This document shows positions 58,530 through 64,000 of a stretch of 64,000 bases of DNA, piece after piece. Numbering within the stretch: position 1 is the stretch's first letter; every line of letters starts with the position of its first letter. The DNA is from Anisodus tanguticus (taxonomy: Eukaryota > Streptophyta > Magnoliopsida > Solanales > Solanaceae). The DNA lies in assembly GCA_034509755.1 (NCBI GenBank), contig CM067548.1, positions 8,019,188 to 8,083,187 of the forward strand, given 5' to 3'. The position numbers were made by a program, and so were the translations under genes. The notes beneath the pieces were generated by a model. That model made no database searches. It had not been told where the DNA came from and saw only the letters and a program-made list of their open reading frames with translations.

Positions 58530-58660
58530 GCATGATGTCATTAATGATGTACTTTTTTCACTTGCACTTGGATGATGTCATTGATAATGTATTTTTTCCT
58601 TTGTGTTTACGAAATTGACATGTAAAATTCCTATAAAAGGAGACTAATTCTCCTTCCTAG
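58530..58660 (+). promoter_or_regulatory. Endogenous pararetrovirus: promoter with TATA box and duplicated upstream block
   Basis: TATAAAA at 58632-58638 (in TTCCTATAAAAGGAGAC) stands after the last ORF, where caulimovirids have the promoter of their pregenomic RNA. Upstream are two units of GATGTCATT.A..ATGTA..TTTT (58533 and 58573), ~39 bases apart, with TGATGTCA cores similar to bZIP sites. The RNA would start near 58665. Confidence 0.6.
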
Positions 58661-59103
58661 AGGCAAGCTAAGTTTTAGAGAGTGAAAGAATAGAAAATTC
58701 TAGAAAGAGAAAACCCCTTATCCAAAACTCCCAAAACCATTAACTCCCAAGATCTCCTCAAAATATTCAAGTCTAAATCTTTGTACGTTTTGATATTTTT
58801 AATGCATTTGATTATGGATGGTAATACCACCTAATCTTTTTAAATTCTTGCATTATGTTTAAATTGTTATTATAAATTTGGTCGGTTCTACCTCCTATGT
58901 TTAAATTGTTGTTATAAATTTGGCCAGTTCTACAGCCTATCACATAAATTCTTGTATATCCTTTTGAATTATGGATTCCCTCTTGGGAACCTTAATTTAA
59001 AAGGTAATTTTATTTTATTTTACTTCCTACATATTTATTAAATCAGAGGATTTTTCATTCTTTATAATTATTTTCTTCCTTTTGTTATCCCCTTAGATCC
59101 TCG
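58661..59103 (+). other. Endogenous pararetrovirus: leader-like end, cut by LTR K
   Basis: AT-rich, with a ~45-base tandem duplication (TATGTTTAAATTGTTATTAT + AAATTTGG.., about 58852-58935). No PBS of the TGGTATCAGAGC type and no following coat gene are visible before LTR K starts. Confidence 0.45.
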
Positions 59104-59682
59104 GGCATTGTTATATATATATATATATATATATTATAAGCAAATAAGACACGACCACTAATCAGATAGTGATATATGATGATGATGTTGCCCACATAGG
59201 CTATTACATTATGATGTTATGCCTACATTGGCTGAAAAGGCGTTATATAAGCGTATATATTATATGTATGCATAGCATGCGCCCTCAGTAGCATTTAGAG
59301 TATCATGTTGCTTTTTATCCTCTATTTCTTCATATCTGCCTTACATACTTGGTACAATATTCGTATTGTTGTTCTTTTATTTGTGGACACTAAATTCGTG
59401 CTGCAAGTCCAGATAGACAGGTTGACTGACCACCACAGTAGGTTGCCCTGATTCATCGGCTGGTTGGTGAGCTCCACTCTTCCGGACTTGCTTGTTCGTT
59501 TTGGCATGCATATGTACAGATGTATTTTGGGTATGTCAGGGCCCTGTCCCGATTTATGATAGTTTTTCTCTACACTTAGATGCCCATAGACAGATGTCCT
59601 GTTTACAGTCTTTTGTATTGCCTTGTCGGCTTATGTTTTGATGCATAAAGCTTCATGATGGCCTTGTTGGCCTGCATACGTG

Positions 59683-59756
<74 letters not shown>

Positions 59757-59926
59757 CATGTATGTTAGGTGCACGATGTACGAAGTCCTTCCATTTTATT
59801 GGATATGTATATGTTTGCCTCGTCGGCCATTATACTATTTAGAATAAGGTTAATGAGTAATGTATGTTGGTGCTCGGCAAGTAAGGCTCGGGTGTCTATC
59901 TCTTCCCTTCGGCTTGTGGTGTTACA
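59104..59926 (+). repeat. 5' LTR of element K, 5'-truncated, Tekay/Del-like
   Basis: It matches LTR E and the last third of LTR C2: TTGCCCACATAGGC, CTTACATACTTGGTAC, GGCCTTGTTGGCCTG, GGTGTTACA at the end. A PBS follows. A long TA run lies inside. The start is blurred by a second AT repeat (59112-59136). Confidence 0.75.
59685..59750. repeat. TA microsatellite in LTR K
   Basis: About 32 AT dinucleotides without a break, directly after GGCCTGCATACGTGTA. Confidence 0.95.
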
Positions 59927-59930
59927 AACT

Positions 59931-59942
59931 TGGTTTCAGAGT
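59931..59942 (+). other. Primer binding site of element K
   Basis: TGGTTTCAGAGT, ten of twelve bases as in TGGTATCAGAGC, after the LTR end CA at 59926. Confidence 0.75.
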
Positions 59943-59984
59943 AGGTATGTCTTGGGAATGTCTATGAGTCATGCCTAGTAGAGT

Positions 59985-60912
59985 CTTACTTATGGATGTG
60001 TTGCGCGCCACATTTATAATTGGGAATCTACAAGGCATTTTAGATTGTTACCTTCTTTCTGAATCTAGATCGTGTGATAGATCTAAGTCATAAGAACTCA
60101 AATTTTGACCCTCACTCTATTTGAAAATTCAGTGATATCTTCGGCCTGAAAGCATATGACTAGTAGACTGTTAGGTAGTGGCTGGAAAGGATGAGTTGTA
60201 CTCCCTCCATTGAGATAGATTTGTCCCAAGTATCTCTGACTCCACTTGTATTTGAGGAGCAGAAGGAAGCTCCAATATATTTAGTGCTATCCGTTCCACC
60301 ACTAGCTCCATCTGACCAGGATGTAAGGAGAGTCAGACAGTTATTGACATTTGACATAGTTGGTTGCCTTCCATGCTCGATGACATACTGGAACATCTGA
60401 TAGTAAAATACCCCCTGAGGGGACAGGGATTTCACAGCCTCAAGAGATTATTAATAGGGTCTGGCAGTATTCATAGCATTTAACCCAGATAGGAGTATTA
60501 GCAGACTAATATGTCCAGAATAGTTGGTGATTTCAGAGGATTGTAGGGTGGTAACGGACCGCAACTGGATGGACAACAAACTAGGTTTTTAGGTTAGTTC
60601 ACGCACGATTAGGGCTCTCAGGTGAGACCGATGAGAGGTTCACAAGCATCAGCATGGCAGGGTCAGGGTAGTACAGGTTGGATAGGGCCGCCCCAGCCAC
60701 TATGCCGTTAGTGTGGTAGAACATATGTCGGACCGTGTTGTGTTTGTACAGGAGATTGTTTCTGGTGTGGGTGTAAAATCCATAGTATACGAGGAGATCA
60801 GGTAGAAGTGGAGATGGAGCATCGGGCTCAGGTGCGACTTGATGTTGCTTATTGAGTATAGGTATGTTAATAGTCCTTTATCGTGACGTTTATTCCTTAT
60901 GAATCTAATATC
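59985..60912 (+). pseudogene. gag of element K with a damaged zinc knuckle
   Basis: The 5' leader after the PBS (CTAGTAGAGTCTTACTTATGG) agrees with that of element I (CTAGTAGAGTCTTGTTTATG). Gag itself is badly worn; the readable part is the C-terminal cysteine region: CGRTYVGPC (about 60712-60738) and the knuckle at 60757-60798, reading CFWCGCKIHSIRGD, where the last cysteine is aspartate. Glutamine/glycine-rich stretches (MRGSQASAWQGQG, about 60630-60670) before it are typical of this clade. The body continues only to the 68-bp repeat and LTR L; protease and RT are not found. Confidence 0.65.
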
Positions 60913-61072
60913 GACTTGTTACGTGTCTTAGTGTTTACCTTCCCAACTTAGGATGCGAGTTTCTATAGTGTTTACCTTCCGACTTGTTACGTGTCTTAGT
61001 GTTTACCTTCCCACCTTAGGATGCGAGTTTCTATAGTGTTTACCTTCCGAATTATTACGTGTCTTAGTGTGC
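60913..61072 (+). repeat. 68-bp tandem repeat in element K
   Basis: Units at 60913-60980 and 60981-61048 differ at one base (CCCAACTT/CCCACCTT); a partial third unit starts at 61049 (GAATTATTACGTGTCTTAGT). Each unit itself contains TAGTGTTTACCTTCC twice. Confidence 0.95.
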
Positions 61073-61289
61073 CCAGTTTGAATGATAGTTAGGACCGCAT
61101 TGATACTCAAGCGGGTCAATAAGATATGGGACCTCACTGATGTTGTGATAGATATACGGCCCGATTTCCCCTTGCAATGTTTATGCTGATTAATTCCCAA
61201 ACCTACGTTATAGTATGTTGCCCGTTTATGTGGAAAAGTTCAGATGTTTAGTTGCGGTCCTTATGAATGAGCCATAATATATATATGGG
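61073..61289 (+). other. Remainder of element K up to LTR L
   Basis: No frame that I can name; the border to LTR L lies between about 61260 and 61320. Confidence 0.3.
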
Positions 61290-63279
61290 GGTGATCGGCT
61301 ATCATTTAAAACATTGTGCATCTAAACGTACGCCGACAAGGCCATACATGACATCTATACACATGACTCATGTCTACAAGCATCTAAGAGTACATCATCA
61401 TCATCATAAGGCCAGGAAAGGGCTCTGCCATACCCATGACATGTACGCATCATCATACCAACTCAAACACCACAACTCCATAACAAAAGGAGTGCACCAA
61501 CCACAACTGAGCTGAGAACCTTCTGGTGAGGTCGTTAATCCGTCTATCTGAATCTACGAGCATGAAACGTAGCGACCCCCAACAAAAGGGATGTCAGTAC
61601 GAAATATGTACTGAATATGTAAGGTAGTAAAAAGCATAAGTAAGAGCCTCAATATAAAAGAGAGAGAGCCAAGAAGGATCAACCTGTAACTCATATTTGC
61701 CATTGAGGGCCATGATACACAATACAATATATACACTCAAATAACGCCATCATAAATCATCAGGCCGCTCGTTGGGGCCATATTATATTGTATCAAGCCT
61801 CTCTTAGGGGCTAACATCATCGTCATAACCAACCGGTCAGTGGTTGTAACATATATATAGCGTATATAACGTCTTTATGAGAACCATATGCATGAGAGAC
61901 ATATTATACTTCTTTGAACTTGTCGGAGTAACGTAAGGTCGTTACACCTCAGAATAATGTTATGTAGCTAACATATCAACATATCTTTTATTATGAGTCA
62001 ACAAGATAAGATATACATGAATTAATAAACTTCTTAAATAGAATTAAGGACATAAACATTTCTAGCTTTCAAGAGTAGAGTCACTTTGGACAGACATTCA
62101 TTTATGTCTGTTTACATACGGGTCATCCCAAAAGAAGGAAAGGATAGCCTTAACATACCTTTGTCGTTTACATAACCACACGGAGTCGGTTCAGTCCGTT
62201 AGTACTTAAATCTACAACAAAGGATAAGGGACCATTGTTAAGCTTACGGAAGCTAGAATTCAACACAAATGAGCGACTAGCTCATCTATGAAAATTTGGA
62301 CATCACCTCCCCTTATTCTTTTCACGTTCCTCAAATCCAGAAACAAGACCAACATGCCCAGCATACCAAAAAATATATGTACATCAATATACAACCTTAT
62401 ATCCATCACAATACATCACAAAACAGTCCACAACATCTTACACAACAACTAGTTATCTAACAATCCAAAAATGTAACGACTAACATCCAACCCACTACCT
62501 ACAATTATATCGCGTTTCTCCACAACCTTTCTCCTTCCAAACACCATAAAAATAGTAGAAAAAGAGAGAACCTAATAAAAACATGAAACATCCCACAAAA
62601 TAGGTAAAAACAGTCCACTACATGTTGAACAATTCGAACTTACGGCTTCCAATCACCGTCCCGTGAGTTCTCACTATTATGAAATGAATTTCTCCACTTA
62701 TCCAATAGAAAAAAAAGAATGAAAGAGGGAAATAGCTTACCTTGGAGTAGAATCACTTTTTTCACTAAAGCTCTTTAAGATTGGAGGTAATCCTCCATGT
62801 CTTCTCTTAAGTTAGCTTGTAAATATGAGATGAAATATGACTTAAATAACCACCTAATAGGGTCCTTGGTAAAAAACATGGGCTTCCCCTTTAAGGAAAT
62901 TGTAGCCTTTCCTCTAGCAAGTGGGTGATGCACCTCCTTGTCACCTACTTGCTTAATTAGTGGGTGTCATTGCTAGTCCTTCTTCTTTCCACACGTGTCA
63001 CATCCTTGCTTAATAATTAATACATGTGTCAAGTAGCTCAAGCAAGTAGGACGAGTAAGCAAGCAGCTCAATTTTATTTGCCTGAAATCCCATTTCTCAT
63101 GTCTAAGTGCATTAGTCAACCTTAACTTAGTTGTACATATATTGAATGAAAATACATGATGTTACATCCTTTTTTTCCAAGTCTTAATCACCTTAACCAA
63201 TGTAGAGGAATTTCACTCTCTCCGAGCTTATGTTAGATAACTTACAATAACAACGGTATACAAAGTACGGGGTGTAACA
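61290..63279 (-). repeat. LTR L, Tekay/Del-like, 3' end missing
   Basis: On the - strand it starts TGTTACACCCC at 63279 directly after a polypurine tract and runs through family sequence (GGCCTTGTCGGC near 61330, CCTTACATATTCAGTAC near 61610). The last bases with the TGTGACA end are missing where it meets element K. Confidence 0.7.
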
Positions 63280-64000
63280 TCCTTCCTACCTTAGGAACAT
63301 TCATCCTCGAATGCGGGGTATACACAAGCATACAAAAAGTCCTTAAGACTTTCTAGAAATTTTGACAGTCTCCCCTATAATTGGGGTCATCCATATCTTT
63401 GTGAACATGCAGGAAACATCCAAATTTGCCTCAAAAGGCCATACATCATAACATACATATCATTAGACCTCATATGGTTATCAACCATCATGTATAACAT
63501 CCCAGGGTAACTTACTTCATGAGTCATCAACTCTTGGTCATGCTTTTTTTTATTCAGAGTATCGGCCAATCATAAAATGAAGGGTTAATCCCAGTATCTC
63601 ATCATAACAAGAATTATCACATCATCATATTAAACCATAATAATATAGGGCGCATGGCTTGAAACGAATGATGGTACTTTATACTTAATCTCTCTTTTTT
63701 CTACTTCTTATGTCATTTCTTTTGTAACCTTACATTTCCATATAACCTTTTTAACATCATATTTAGTATGTAACTTGCGAACTTGTTGATTTTGGAAAGG
63801 TAGTAGGAATTTTCTTCATACAATAGGTCCTTCATAACTTGTATATCATCAAAGGGTATGCTCCGAGAAGGATTCTCAACATACTTTCCTTAACACTAAC
63901 ACATGGGAAGCTAGATAGACTAATTATAACTTTAGAGACACGTCCATCTTATAAGCCACTTGGCCTAATCATCGAATTATGCGATACGACCCAATATACT
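63280..64000 (-). pseudogene. Integrase C-terminus remnant and polypurine tract of the element with LTR L
   Basis: On the - strand the polypurine tract (AAGGTAGGAAGGA) and GCATTCGAGGATGAATG stand at 63280-63312. Further upstream (about 63990-63690) worn pieces of the C-terminal integrase domain can be read over frame changes: KYVENPSRSIPFDDIQVMKD, LLYEEN and a lysine-rich end. It is the same family as G and C2. The window ends within it. Confidence 0.55.

Noticed and set aside
60913..61072. CRISPR-like array
   Set aside because: Direct units without spacers, only two and a half copies, in a plant retroelement.
63387..63569. 60-codon - strand frame with many methionines
   Set aside because: Lies in the non-coding end between the integrase tail and LTR L; no known domain.

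Overview
The window looks like gene-poor, probably pericentromeric, heterochromatin of a flowering plant nuclear genome. I find no intact host gene, rRNA, tRNA or CRISPR array. Nearly all of it can be assigned to nested and broken LTR retrotransposons, plus one fossil pararetrovirus. The element types (CRM-like and Tekay/Del-like chromoviruses, Copia elements, an endogenous caulimovirid) fit a dicot. Solanaceae is my guess from general resemblance only.

Layout. 1-12789: a CRM-like chromovirus cluster on the + strand. A worn pol body (1-2140) leads into LTR A1 (2141-3331), a gag piece, a related inserted element B (LTR 3957-5431, body 5432-7567, LTR 7568-9407), then protease, reverse transcriptase and the integrase tail of A, and LTR A2 (11492-12789). 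12790-21529: two worn Tekay/Del-like 3' halves, each ending in a 2.3-kb LTR (C1, C2), with a chromodomain integrase tail in the second. 21530-23270: a gag-like open frame and an LTR (D). 23300-24720: a probable Copia LTR. 24730-25517: a 5'-truncated Tekay LTR (E) that cuts element F. 25518-31363: element F on the - strand (5' LTR, PBS, gag, PR, RT, RNase H, start of integrase). 32422-38060: element G on the - strand. 38070-43875: element I on the + strand, with nearly all domains but many stops and a deleted 3' end. 45481-52461: a complete Copia insertion J with a perfect 5-bp target duplication and closely matching 1.5-kb LTRs around a ruined coding body. 54790-59100: an endogenous pararetrovirus fragment (protease, RT, RNase H, a further ORF, then a TATA promoter and leader). 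59104-61270: 5' end of a Tekay-like element K. 61290-64000: LTR L and integrase tail on the - strand.

How it works together. No reading frame looks able to give a working polyprotein, because each element has stops, frameshifts or deletions. The order of nesting gives relative ages: J is clearly the youngest insertion, while the CRM cluster and the bodies next to C1, C2 and G are old. The points most worth a second look are the duplicated linker around B, the doubled RT segment in B, the young-LTR/old-body conflict in J, the promoter of the pararetrovirus, the clustered break point of three Tekay LTRs, and strong hairpins in LTR C1. I did not find a convincing new biological system.
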